From positions 1 to 64,000 of the forward strand of contig JAAEAF010014405.1 in the NCBI GenBank assembly GCA_011037195.1: a stretch of 64,000 nucleotides of DNA, in the 5' to 3' direction. This document shows positions 1-11,325 of the stretch, in pieces. Both the position numbers and the translations under genes were made by a program. The notes beneath the pieces are model-generated. The model did not search any database. It had not been told where the DNA came from and saw only the letters and a program-made list of their open reading frames with translations. The DNA comes from Triatoma infestans (taxonomy: Eukaryota; Arthropoda; Insecta; Hemiptera; Reduviidae). Within the stretch, counting starts at the first letter, position 1; every line of letters begins with the position of its first letter.

Positions 1-22
1 TGTGAAGGGAGGTTGAAAACTT

Positions 23-361
23 TTAAACAGTATTTAAAATGCAGTTTAAGTGTATAGACATCAAAAGGTCAACCCCAGTCTCAATATACACCATATAATT
101 AGGGGTGGCAGTAGGAAGAGAAAATAATTTTTTGATAAAGAATCTTTGAAATTTCTCAAGCTCCTCGTATCGCTGAAGTCCCCACACTTGGGCCGCATAG
201 GAAACCACAGATCTACACACAGAATTGAAAAGCTGGAACTTAAATGGCAAAGGCACCAAGTTCTGGGAGAAAAAACCAGACCAGACACCATTAACAGCAC
301 GTTTACCAACGGACACTTTTTCCGCGAGATGACGCTTGTAAAAAAAAGTATATGTACGCAT
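23..361 (-). mobile_element. LINE fragment (C-terminal part of reverse transcriptase protein)
   Basis: 112-codon minus-strand frame. Blocks FQLFNSVCRSVVSYAAQVWG and YEELEKFQRFFIKKLFSLPT belong to the thumb region after the catalytic core of non-LTR reverse transcriptases (pattern ...YG.Q.WG...L...Q..F.KR...LP..TPNY). No catalytic core. It abuts an A-family copy. Confidence 0.75.
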
Positions 362-368
362 GTGAACA

Positions 369-899
369 GCCTATCATGGGAGGTATCACCATGGAAACCG
401 ACAATAGGTTAACTGTCAAAATTTCTCAACCGGAAGTACCACTTTACTGAATGTTTTTTTTTTCTTCACTTTTTTTGCAATTTTCTCAAAAATTGGTCCG
501 ACGATTTTCTTCAAAACTTGGTGTATATTAACCACTTACAATAACCTAGAACTTATATTTGAAACATTTTCTTCAGGAAAATGCATTTAAGGGCACTTTT
601 GGGGGAATGGTGGGGGTTACGGTTTCCTCTAAAATGCTATTTCAGTTTACTACACAATTGTATCATCTAATTAAATAATATTAATTAGAATTAAATATGT
701 TGTTGAAATTCTGAGTTTGAAAAAAATTGGATAACCGGAAGTGCGCTTTTACTAGGAAGTATTTTTCAATTTTTGCTATTTTCTTCGTAAAAAACATCGA
801 CGAATTTCATGAAATTTGATATACTAACTATAAAATTTGCCAGTCACAATTTCGAAAACTGGAGTAAGTGAAAGTAGTGTGAGTGTGTCACACCAGATT
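369..899 (+). repeat. A-family copy 1 (core and tail; head lost)
   Basis: Begins near the GGTATCACCATGG head/core junction. It has one core module with AACCGGAAGTACC at 429 and TAACCGGAAGTGCG at 733, and a tail ending GTGTGAGTGTGTCACACCAG. It is directly followed by copy 2 in the same orientation. Confidence 0.85.
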
Positions 900-1024
900 A
901 TTTCTCCCTCTTACTCCTAGTAAGAGGAAGTATTGTAATCGTGTCAAATTTTCGATATCGAGTTTTCAACGGAAATATCCGTTTTGAGGTCCTCTGAGTC
1001 CAAAAAAGTGGTTTTTAGCAAATG

Positions 1025-1026
<2 letters not shown>

Positions 1027-1063
<37 letters not shown>
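1027..1063 (+). repeat. GT microsatellites of A-family heads
   Basis: GT runs at 1027-1063, 15244-15277 and 17038-17085 sit at the same place in A-family heads, between GCAAATGGTCT and the ATGTGAACAGCATAG block. A separate GT run at 5568-5607 is not inside an A copy. Confidence 0.9.
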
Positions 1064-1067
<4 letters not shown>

Positions 1068-1654
1068 GGATGGTGAAAACCAGCAAGCTCAAAAACGAAA
1101 AATCTAGGAAAGTTCAAAACTTGATATGACGATTAGCTATCACCATGGATCTGACGGTGCGTTTATGTGTCAATATCCTCACCGGAGTAGTACCACTTTA
1201 CTACTTCTTTTTTAAGTTTTTGCGATTTTTTCAAAAATGGCTCCGACGATTTTGTTTAAACTTCGTATATCAACTACACATACAAAGAGCTATAACTTTT
1301 ATTTGAAACATTTCTCCAGGAAAATTCATGTAAGGGCACTTCTTGTTGGAGGGGTGGGGTTAGGTTTTCATCTTAACTGCTATTTCAGTTTATTAGACAA
1401 TTCTGTCATCTAAATAATGTTAATTTGAATTAAATATGTTGTTGAAATTCCGAGTTAGAAGAAAATCAGATGACCGGAAGCTTTTTATTTAAAATATTTC
1501 TCCGGGTAAACTTATTGTAAATGGGGGCTTTTGAGGGAGGGATAGTTATGTTTGTCTCTAAACTGCTATCTTACTTTGATTATACAATTCTACCATCTAA
1601 ACAAAAATTAATAAAAAATAAATAGGTTGCCCATTAATTCGGAGTTTCAATAAT

Positions 1655-2222
1655 AATTGATTGATCCTTGTTACAGTAATCCTTGATACAAGACTCACCT
1701 GGAGACTACACATTAACACTAAACTGCAACAAGCATACACCCGACTGAAACAACTCTACCCACTCATTAACAGAAACACACCACTCAAACACTCCTGCAC
1801 CACACTACTCTATAAAACTCTCCTTAGACCTCTCCTGACATACGCCTGTCCAGTTTGGATAACAGCTAGCAACACACTGACAAAACGATTGCAGACTTTC
1901 CAAAACAAGGTACTGCGAATTGCACTCAACGCTCCCTGGTTTGTCAGAAACACACAAACACAAGAGAACTTGACATGCCAGATATATACACACACACATG
2001 ACTAAACGTACAGACAATTTCTTCCTAACGCTTCACACACTACCCTCAGCTTCACATTACCACATAGGCAAGCCTACTTCATCCAGACGATTAAAACCCA
2101 GACTCTATCAAGATCTCTGACAAAACTCATCTTTGTTTTATTGTTTCTTTATCTTTCAATAGCCCTATGTGTAAAGCTCTAAGCGAGCTGGCCCATAATA
2201 ATTTGTAAAAAAAAAAAAAAAA
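1655..2222 (+). mobile_element. LINE 3' fragment with A tail, inserted in an A-family copy
   Basis: Frame 1661-2005 contains LDTRLTWRLHINTKLQQAYT, YKTLLRPLLTYACPVWITAS and LQTFQNKVLRIALNAPWFVR, the end of a Jockey-like reverse transcriptase protein. An A run at about 2208-2221 closes it. A-family sequence resumes at about 2240 with ACCGGAAGTGCG. Confidence 0.85.
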
Positions 2223-2633
2223 TATATATATAATATAAAACCGGAAGTGCGTATTTTACTGACCGGTTTTTTTTTTTTTTTTTTTTTTAGATTTTTGCGA
2301 TTTTTTTCCATAAAAACATCGACGAATTTCATTAAATTTCGTATACTAACTAAATAAAATTTGTCAATTACTATTTTTAAAAAACTTGAGTAAGAGTAAA
2401 TATTATGTGAGTGTTTCCCCCACCTGATTTCTTTTTTTTCATATTTAATTTGGTTGAAACTCAACTTTGAAAAAAAATGTTGAGACGACAAAACTTCCCC
2501 TCTTATAGGAGTAAGAGAAAGTAAAAATCACCAATTTTTTAAAACATAAAATTTGAAAGGTTTATTCCTTTATTTTCAGGATAAAGTTTAATAAAGAGAT
2601 AAGATTGTTCAATAGGCTCTTTCTAATAAAAAA

Positions 2634-3622
2634 AAAATCTGGTGTGAAACACTCACACAACTTTCTCTTACTCCTGTTCTCAAAATTATAATTGACAAAA
2701 GTTATAGAATGTGTACCAAATATAACGAAATTTCTCGAAAACTGAAAAAACTGTTCAGTAAAAGCGCACTTCCGGCTTACAAATTTTCTTAAAACTTGGA
2801 ATTTTGGCCATCTATTTATTTCTAATTAATTTTTTTGGATGACAGAATTGTATAATCAACTATGATATCACTTTAGAGGAAGCTGTAACCCCACCCCTCC
2901 CCTAAAAGTGCCCTTAAATGAATTTTCCCAGAGAAATGTTTTAGATAAAAGTTATAGACCTTTGTATGTTTAGTTTATATAGGTAGTTTCAAGAAAATCG
3001 TCGGAGTCATTTTCGAGAAAATCGCGAAAAAGTGAAAAAATTATTTAGTAAAGTGGTAAAGTAAACGCACTTCCGGTTATCCGATTTTTTTCAAACTCGG
3101 AATTTCAACAACATATTTAATTCTAATTAACATTATTTAGATGACAGAATTGTCTAATATACTGAAACAGCAGTTAAGATGAAAACCTAACCCCACCCCT
3201 CCCCCAGAAGTGCCCTTAAATGAATTTTCCTGGAGAAATGTTTCAAATAAAAGTTGTAGCTCTTTGTATGTGTAGTTGATATAGCAAGTTTAAAGAAAAT
3301 CTTCGGAGCCATTTTTGAGAAAATTGCAAAAACGTAAAAAAAACAACTAGTAAAGTGGTACTTCCGGTTGAGGAATATTGACACATAACGCACCGTCAGA
3401 TCCCATGGTGATACCTAAACGTAATATCAAGTTTGAACTTTCTACGATTTTTCGTTTTTGAGCTATGCTGTTCATACATACACAGACACACACACAGACC
3501 ATTTGCTAAAAACCACTTTTTTGGACTCAGGGGACCTCAAAACGGATATTTCCGGTGAAAACTCGATATCGAAAATTTGACACGATTACAATACTTCCTC
3601 TTATAGGAGTAAGAGAAGTAAT
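2634..3622 (-). repeat. A-family copy 3, complete, minus strand
   Basis: The minus orientation starts with the tail hairpin (GGTGTGAAACACTCACAC) at 2640, then two core modules, then the head ending in GGAGTAAGAG at about 3607-3616. One CA run at 3480-3500 is the inverted microsatellite, here short. Confidence 0.9.
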
Positions 3623-4135
3623 GAAGCAAAAAAAAAAAAAAAAAAGAAAGTTAAAAATTGATAAAGAAAACGGAATAAAGTGAAATTTTCATTGAAGGAG
3701 AAAATTAAGAGTAAAAAAAAAAAAAAAAAAAATGCATTTTTCAATTTTTTTTTGGGAAGGATTGAAATTAGAAAAATAAATAAAGTTGACTTCTTTTAGT
3801 TTCTTTTCCTAGAGAATAAATCCTCTTTAAAATGATAATACTTCTTTCCATAATGTAAAAGAAAGTGGGGGGGGGGGGTTAGATGGATGGAAATGATTCT
3901 CTTACAGTTCATTTTCAATGCCCTCTCTTAATCTTTTTAAAATGTGAAAAGTGATGCTATTCTCTTATTCCTTCTATTTATTTTTAGTCTTTTTATTTTT
4001 ACTAAAAAATATATTACTTTTTATTCTAAGTATTGCGATTATGCCCGATTTTCGAAGTCCGAGTTTTCACTGGAAATCCACGTTTTGAGGACCTCTTAAA
4101 AAGTTCAAAAAAAGTGGTTTTTAGAAAATGGTCAG

Positions 4136-4400
4136 TATATTGTTGTGGTTGTTGGTTCCGCAGAGCTGGAAAGCATCAGAGATATTTTCCGTGATAGCCT
4201 ACTTCTTTTTTGTGGTCACTGACCGGTTTCGGGCGTTCGCCCATCATCAGGATGCGTTTGTCAAACAGTGTGATAACATAGACTTGCAAAGAGTTACAGA
4301 ATGCATCCTGATGATGGGCGAACGCCCGAAACCGCTCGAAGATCACAAAAAGAAGCAGGCTATCACGGAAAATACCTCTGATGGTCTGTATATATATATA
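4136..4400. repeat. M foldback, copy 1
   Basis: The arms carry GATATTTTCCGTGATAGCCT and GGTTTCGGGCGTTCGCCCAT on the left, mirrored on the right (GGGCGAACGCCCGAAACCG, TATCACGGAAAATA). The loop is about 40 bases. It interrupts A-family copy 4. Confidence 0.9.
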
Positions 4401-4591
4401 TATATATATGTGTTTTTCAAAGTATGCGTGAAGTTCAAACACATTATATTCTATTTAGGTACAACCACCGCAACAAACCCGAAGATTTCGGGCAAAATTC
4501 ATCAACCAGAAGGGCGTAGAAGTTTTTTTTTTTTTTTTTATTTTCTCAAAAACAACTCCAACGACATTTTTTAAACCATATATGTGAATTA

Positions 4592-4805
4592 CTGTAATAG
4601 GATCCTTCTCTTTGGATCCTATTACATCATGATGACGCGTTGTGACTGCTGTATGAACTCTGCTGCAAGACTGACGTTAGACTCCATTCCTATGGCTAAC
4701 ACAGCTGTATTTAAACAGTTTCTTTCACTCTAGTCTGGCCTAAACTAGAGAGTGATCCTGTCTCTCTCTCTCTCTTGCTTGATCCCTCTCTTCGGATCCT
4801 ATTAC
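4592..4805 (-). mobile_element. Partial LTR, minus strand
   Basis: On the minus strand it starts TGTAATAGGATCCGAAGAGA, then CCAGACTAGAGTGAAAGA and TTTAAATACAGCTG (TATA-like). The far end carries an inverted TGTAATAGGATCC again. Same family as 4939-5310. Confidence 0.6.
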
Positions 4806-4938
4806 AACTACACATACCAAGCGCTAGAATTTTTATTTGAAACATTTTTAAAGTCATTTAAGGGGGACTTTTTTGATGGAGTGTTGGGGTTATGTTTTCC
4901 TTTAAAGTATTATTTCATTTTATTAAACAATTCTTAAA

Positions 4939-5310
4939 TGTAATGGAATCTGAATCCCATTAAAGATTCATAGGATCCGAAGAGCGGTGAAGCAGACATT
5001 TAATGAATCAAAAGTTAGTTACTCCCTGCCTAGGCCAGACTAGGAAGGGAGAATTTGATTTATATAAATAGAGCGACAGCTGTACAGTTCAGAACTATTT
5101 TTACGACAGTTTACGACAGCTTACATCCAGTCAGCAACCTTTCTACTACCTTCTTATTACTCAGCCAGTCTGTCTCTTTATATTTCTCTCGCTACCTAAC
5201 TAACTATTTTACTGTAAAGTCTTTGCAGTTTGTGTGTTCTATTCATTATACAGTGTTCAGCATATCATCTAGTTTATTTTTCTAAAATCCATTTTCTCTA
5301 GTTTTCTAAG
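4939..5310 (+). mobile_element. Solo LTR, plus strand
   Basis: Starts TGTAATGGAATC. GCCTAGGCCAGACTAGG is followed by a TATA box (TTTATATAAATAG near 5058), CTGTAAAGTCTTTGCAGT, and a T-rich end near ATCCATTTTCTCTAG. No internal retroelement sequence follows. The 3' edge is approximate. Confidence 0.68.
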
Positions 5311-5399
5311 TTTCAAGAATATTTGTCAATTACAATTTTGTTAACTACAGTAAGAGAAACTCGTGTGAGTGTTTCACACCAGATTTTTTTTTTTTTAAG

Positions 5400-5570
5400 T
5401 TCTAGAGTATAAAAAAAAACTTAAAAGTAAAAATAATAAATATGTAAAAAAATGAAGAAATAAATATTGTGAGAAGAAGAATGGCTTGGTAACACTGACC
5501 TATATATCGAACGGCAGCACAATTAGCACGCTTGTTGCTTACTATATTTGTTATGTGAGCTTTATAAGAG

Positions 5571-5609
<39 letters not shown>

Positions 5610-7150
5610 AAACATAATTTAATTACATTCTTCTCGCTTTTATCAAACAATAAGTTGCTTTATTTTATGGTCATTTAATATAAATTAGCTTTTGTTTTTG
5701 TAAATGTCATCGTTAAAACTTTATATTATATGCTTTTAGTCAGACATACTTAATAATAAAATTAATAATTCATTTATTTACTAATATATAATCAAAAAGA
5801 CATTACATGTTTTATAATAAAAGTAAAGTTGTGTTTTACTCTTATTATTATACTCCATCTGTTAATAAAGCATCTTCCATATTCACAGTTCTGACGCATC
5901 CTAATATTATTTGCCCACATTTAAACCTATAATACATTCTATAACATTTGCTTTCGCATGTGTTCACTTTGTAATTATCTTAATGTCGTCTCTCATATTA
6001 ACAAATAACAAAAAGTCTTTCTCTTAATTTAATTCTGTTATTTTCTTTAAACTTCACATTTTTACTCATTAGTCCTAATATAAAGGTTGTGCGAGGGGGG
6101 GGGGAACAAGTGCCAACCAATCAAAGAGGCAGGTAAAAATGGTTATATTGTAGACCAGAAGAGCGCGTCAATAACATTGAACCAACCCCACATATAACAT
6201 TTAAAATTAACCCATATAACAAGCAAAATTATCTAAAATATATATTTTTTTTTTTAATGTTTCCACTAGAAGTGATAGGTATATATCTGTGCAGTTAGCA
6301 TTCCGAGTTTAAAGGAAATCGTTGTAATGGGTAGCTTTCGAGATAATTTCAAAAAAAACTAGTCTCTCATTTCTCATTTGTAAACTGACATTTCACTATT
6401 TTAGACGACTGTTAGAGACTTTCCGGAAGTGTGTATGTAGGCAGCAACTGTGACGTGTCGCAGTACAAAGACTGATGTATTATGCATACGTGATGAAACT
6501 GAAGCTTAGGCATGAAAATGAAACAGCCAATCACACACCAGCAGTCCACTTTTGTAAATGCTATACTAGGATTGGCTGATATTTATCCCTACTCCTCCCA
6601 ACATTTCACACTTGGATTATAACCTTAGCTCCTATGACGTTATGTTCCCTGATACAAAATTATTTTGTTTTTTTTTAAACTAATTTTATCAAATAATTAT
6701 TAAAATTTGTAGTAAAATAATCGTAAAGAATAAATTTAGATTAGTCCAAAAAGAAAAATAGAATTACCTCATAATTTTTTACAGATTTCCTGTGCTGATT
6801 TTTAAGATATTTATTCTAAAATATATCACATTAAGAAAAACTATGCATTAATGAAAAATAAATAATAATAAAAATATATATTGAACAAATTAATTAGTCG
6901 TCATGTGAAAAATCGGTCTCATTGGGAACTAATCATTCGATTCCTTGTAAATTCTTGAAAATGACATCGATTTTGGAATAGACATTGTTTGTTTCTTACA
7001 AAAAAAGATTGGCGAAAAATTATGATACGCGCGATCTCTGAGATGTTATATGAACAACAGAAATCCGTAGCCAGAACTCTGGGCAGTCAATTTTATCATT
7101 CAATAACTTCAACATCTTCAAAATCAGCAAGTCAGTTATCAACTATAATG
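5400..7150. other. AT-rich stretch, no supported gene
   Basis: Contains a GT microsatellite (5568-5607) and a G run at about 6096. I see no convincing coding frame or element. The 61-codon frame at 6989-7174 has no family resemblance. Confidence 0.6.
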
Positions 7151-7152
7151 GA

Positions 7153-7499
7153 TGTGAGAAAGAGAGAGAGTTAGAGAAAATGGATTTTAGAGAAATAAAC
7201 TAGATGATATGCTAAGCACTGTATAATGAATATAATAGAACACACAAACCGCAAGGACTTTACAGTTAAATAGAAGTTAGGTAGCGAGGGAAATATAAAG
7301 AGACAGGCTGGATGAGTAATAAGAAGGTACGAATAGGTTGCTGACTGGATACTGTTGTAAAAACTGTCCTCTTGTCGGGCTAGCTCGGCTGTATAATATG
7401 TACAATCTCCCACTCTAGTCTGGCCTAGGGAACGAGTAACTAGGTAGATTATTCGTTCTTCGGATCCTATGAATCTTTAGCTATTCTGATCCCATTACA
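7153..7499 (-). mobile_element. Solo LTR, minus strand
   Basis: Reverse complement starts TGTAATGGGATCAGAATAGC and ends near CTTTCTCACA, alignable along most of its length with 4939-5310, including ACTGTAAAGTCCTTGCGG. No gag or pol around it. Confidence 0.68.
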
Positions 7500-7504
7500 T
7501 CAAC

Positions 7505-8590
7505 CTTCTTCAAATTATTAAATTTAGTAAATAATACAAAAAAGTATTTCGTTAAATACCCTAATGAAATGGGATTGAATAGTCTCAGAACTAAATATAG
7601 TCCCTCTTGCAATATAGTCTAAAGATAACCAACCATTAATCTCTATTGTTCTGACATATACATTATAGACAGCCAGCACTGTTATGATATCACTAAGATC
7701 GCGAGTATGCCTCAATAGTATAAAATCCAAAGCTGTTGCAGGCTTTCTACATTTGCATTCCTCCTCATTGTACTGTTTCCTCGATTTGCATCCTGAATGT
7801 AATAGTATCATGGACCAAGGTTATTCTCAAGTGGTTGGCTATTAATACTGTAATAAATGCCGTAAAATAAAATGGTCATTGTAAAAGTTATAATAAGGTG
7901 ACATGAGGTCTAATAAAAATTCTCTACTGTAAAATAAATATGTATTCAATCTATGATAAATTTCCTTCGTTTTCAATAACCTTTTACCAATAGATCAGGC
8001 AAGATCAGGATCCCATTAACAAAAAAATCTGAAGATTTTTAGATGTGGGCACATTATCAATCTCGTTAGAAAGACCAGACCTCCGTTGGTCTTCCAAGTC
8101 GAAATTTCCTTGCAAACTACTGTTTCACCGTAATTTCAGAAGAAGAATCATCCCCGTAAATATCTCGCATATTTTTAAATCAGGTCGCATTTGTACCCTT
8201 CCAAAACTCATACAGCATTGCAGGTCTTTAGCATTACACGTTTTCAGCGTTCATATTTTTAATTTTTAAACGCCCAGAAAAAGTATTTGATAGTCAACTG
8301 AACTAGTTCCAACTGAATTACTTCCAAAATGTCCCCTCTAAGATGTTTTTGTTTTTATGAATGGGTTTAATTGTGTTTATATTATTAATAAAAGTTAAGG
8401 GCTTAACCGTCTTATTAAAACTTCGTATCACGATTTCTGCAGTGACCCTAAAAAAACGTGTTTTTTTAATTTTTGCGCCCTTTCTTCTTACTAATTTTAC
8501 TCGAAACCATTTAAAGTGCTTGAAGTGCAACAAAAATAAAATAGATATTAAAATCCTATAATTGTTTTCTCTGTTTAACCAAAAATTAAC
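7505..8590. other. No supported gene
   Basis: A 95-codon minus frame at 7524-7811 has a small cysteine-containing start (GCKSRKQYNEEECKCRKP) that I cannot assign. The rest is AT-rich with no recognised element. Confidence 0.5.
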
Positions 8591-9828
8591 AAGTTGAAAA
8601 TTTCTCAGCTTAGTAGTGAAAATAAGTTTTATTTTATTTTAAAAATGCATTTATTTCTCAATTTAGTCTCCCTTTAGTTCAATATACTTTGTCCAAAGTT
8701 TCTCCAATAACTGGATTCCGTCCCAGAAGAGCGATTGTGGAAGGTCTTCAAAATATCCATTTACCACTGCTATCACCTCTTCATTTGATCCAAAACATTT
8801 TTCATTCACAAATTTCTTAGGGTTTGGGAATAGATGAAAGTCAGAGAGGGAGGTAAATCTGGGGAATAGGGAGGATGTTCCAACTATTCATACTTGAAAT
8901 CCCTCAATTTTCCTATCGCAAAGCACCTTTGTGGGCGGGTGCATTGTCCTGGTGAAAGAGAAATTTTTCTTTTGCAAACCAGGTCTTTTCTCTTTAATTT
9001 TTTCATCTAGCTGAACAAGAAGGTATGCTTAAGTATTCCCCATTAATTTGTTGACCATTTGTGGCAGGTAGTCAATTTAATGAATCCCTTTGGAATGCCA
9101 AGAAACAATAGCCATAACCTTTCAAGCCGATCCAATTGTCTTTGCTTTCACCGGTGCAGAGCCACTGGCTTCAACCCTCTGCTGGGACTGTTGTTTAGAT
9201 TCGGGTGTAAAGTGGTGAAACCACGTTTCATCCATCGTAACAAATCGGCGCAGAAAATCGGTACGATTCTTCTTAAAACGGCACGAACATTTTTTTTAAA
9301 AACTCGATTCCTCATTTCTTTGTGATCAGCATTTAACAAATGCAGCACCTATCTTGGACAAAGCTTTCTTATACTGAGTTCTTCACGTAAAATGTGCCGT
9401 ACCCTTTCTTCTGAGATGCCTACAGCCTATCTTCTCGATATTTTCTTTGGTAATTGCAGTTTTTGGCCGTCCTTCATGTGGACCATCTTCAATCTATGTT
9501 TAAACTGAGCTGCCCATTTTTTTTTTTTTTTTACTGTTGATAACGTAGGTGCAGACTCCTTATTACACTTTCAACCAACTTTGGATGAATTTCTGTTGGT
9601 GATAAACTATTCAGTGCGAAGAATTTTATGACGTAACGGTATTCAAGTTTATTCATTTTGTCTAAAACACACAACACGCTTACTTTATAGAACCGTATAA
9701 AACAAAGTATTTGTCTGATCAAATTCACATTTGGTATTTACTTTTACAACAAATATGCCAACATAACAAAACAGTAATTTCATTTGTAGCGGTGCCATCT
9801 GTGGGCTAGGCCGAGAACTTTTCACCTT
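8591..9828 (-). mobile_element. Decayed mariner-like element
   Basis: Imperfect 23-bp inverted repeats at 8591-8613 and 9806-9828 enclose about 1.2 kb whose minus strand carries mariner transposase pieces in several frames. In 9148-9348 minus, MLHLLNADHKEMRNRVFKKN and a neighbouring-frame catalytic block can be read. Around 8700-8960 minus lie the region for the second and third catalytic aspartates and the C-terminal stretch. Many frameshifts make it inactive. Confidence 0.75.
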
Positions 9829-10439
9829 GCTCTAGTATATACACTTGACCGAGATAAATTGATTCCTTTTGCCATTATGCGTATAAGATGTTTATAAACC
9901 ATAAGAAAATCACAAGCAATTATTCTATTGTATAATATTACATAATTATATTCTTTCACCATTTCTAGTTAGAAATTCTAACAAACGTTTAATTTAAAAA
10001 AAAGTATAAAAAAAAAACCTATTATACTACACTTTGAAAGTTTCCAATCTATGTTATTATAACAAGTTTAGACAGTTGTAACAGATTCCTTTTTAAAAGT
10101 TTCCAAAGCAAAGAAGAACCAAAAAAAAAAAAAAGCCTAAAAATGGGTCTCGCCACTTTGTTGATGATAAGGACAATCTTTGTTTTAGGACTTTTCACTT
10201 TATTTTCTTTTTTCATCCTTCTTAATATAACTTGGAAAACTTTATAAAGGTTTTTATCTTATTACTTTTATTAAAATACTTTTATTAAATAAAAAGATAT
10301 CAGTGTAGCGTTGTAAATTGTCCATCATATTATTAGTTTATTTTTTTTTTTTTTTTGTTTAAATAGTTTTTACTTTCTCTTAAACGTAAGATCTTACGAT
10401 CTTGTCAAATTTTTGAAATTGAATTTGATACCAGATATA

Positions 10440-11318
10440 CAGGGTGTCCCAAGGTATATGGATAAAGACTTTTTCTCGGAAACTAAGCTAGCTAGAAAAA
10501 AACTAAAAAATACGTGTCCCCGTAGTTTTTTTTTTGTTATAAATTCAAATTTAATTTGCAAATTTGTTTTGGTGCTTCCAGAAGCGAGATACAGCCACCA
10601 ACTTCATTTTTTCAATTGGGGGTGGTGTGGTTTTTATTTAAGAAATAGATTCCACTATTTTTTATAAGAAAAATTTACTTGAACGGTTTATTTTCTTTGA
10701 GCGATATTTTACAAGTTATGAATGAAAACATGATTCCTATAAGAAATTTCAAAATGATGATAAGAAAAAAAGTACTATTTTATTATAAATTTTACTCCTA
10801 TTAATTACAGATCTTGCTCGAACTGGCTCCACCATTAGAGATGTATTTCTTTGGTCGTAAGGTACAATTGGCAGGAAAAAGCATGTGTATGCATCTCTAA
10901 TGGTGGGGGCCAGTTCGAGCAAGATCTGTAATTAATGAGGAGTAAAATTTATAATAAAATAGTACTTTTCTTCTTATTCAATCAAAAACCCCGTTATAAT
11001 ATCATTTTGAAATTTCTTATAGGAATCATGTTTTCATTCATAACTTGTAAAATATCGCTCAAAGAAAAAAAACCGTTCAAGTAAATTTTTCTTACAAAAA
11101 AAAATAGAGGAATCTATTTCTTAAAGAAAAACCACACCTTCCCGTTTGAAAAAATGAAGTTGGTGGCTGTATCTCGCTTCTGAAAGCACCAAAACAAATT
11201 TGCAAATTAAATTTGTATTTCTAACAAAAAACTACGGGGGACACGTATTTTTTAGTTTTTTTCTAGCTACCTTAGTTTCCGAGAAAAAGTCGTTATCCAT
11301 ATACCTTAGGACACCCTG
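10440..11318. mobile_element. 879-bp palindromic (foldback) DNA element, TA-flanked
   Basis: Starts CAGGGTGTCCCAAGGTATAT and ends with its reverse complement. TA lies at 10438-10439 and 11319-11320. The arms (about 10440-10835 and 10895-11318) are nearly complementary throughout, with a loop of roughly 60 bases. No transposase is encoded. The TA target and end sequence point to the Tc1-mariner superfamily. Confidence 0.88.
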
Positions 11319-11325
11319 TATATAG

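Larger units (their letters stand above)
903..2430 (+). repeat. A-family copy 2, split by a LINE
   Basis: Head at 903-1190 with a GT microsatellite at about 1027-1063, then core. It is interrupted by LINE sequence at about 1655-2222. Core and tail resume at about 2240-2430. The tail hairpin is mutated (GTGTTTCCCCCACC). Confidence 0.88.
4030..5396 (+). repeat. Old A-family copy 4 carrying three nested insertions
   Basis: Diverged head at 4030-4130 and core pieces at 4430-4590 and 4806-4938. The tail at 5310-5390 ends GTGTGAGTGTTTCACACCAG. Between the pieces lie an M foldback (about 4136-4400), a partial LTR (4592-4805) and a solo LTR (4939-5310). Confidence 0.82.

Noticed and set aside
4128..4574. 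148-codon frame with a run of YIYIYI
   Set aside because: It spans an M foldback, a TA microsatellite and A-family core. No protein similarity is visible.
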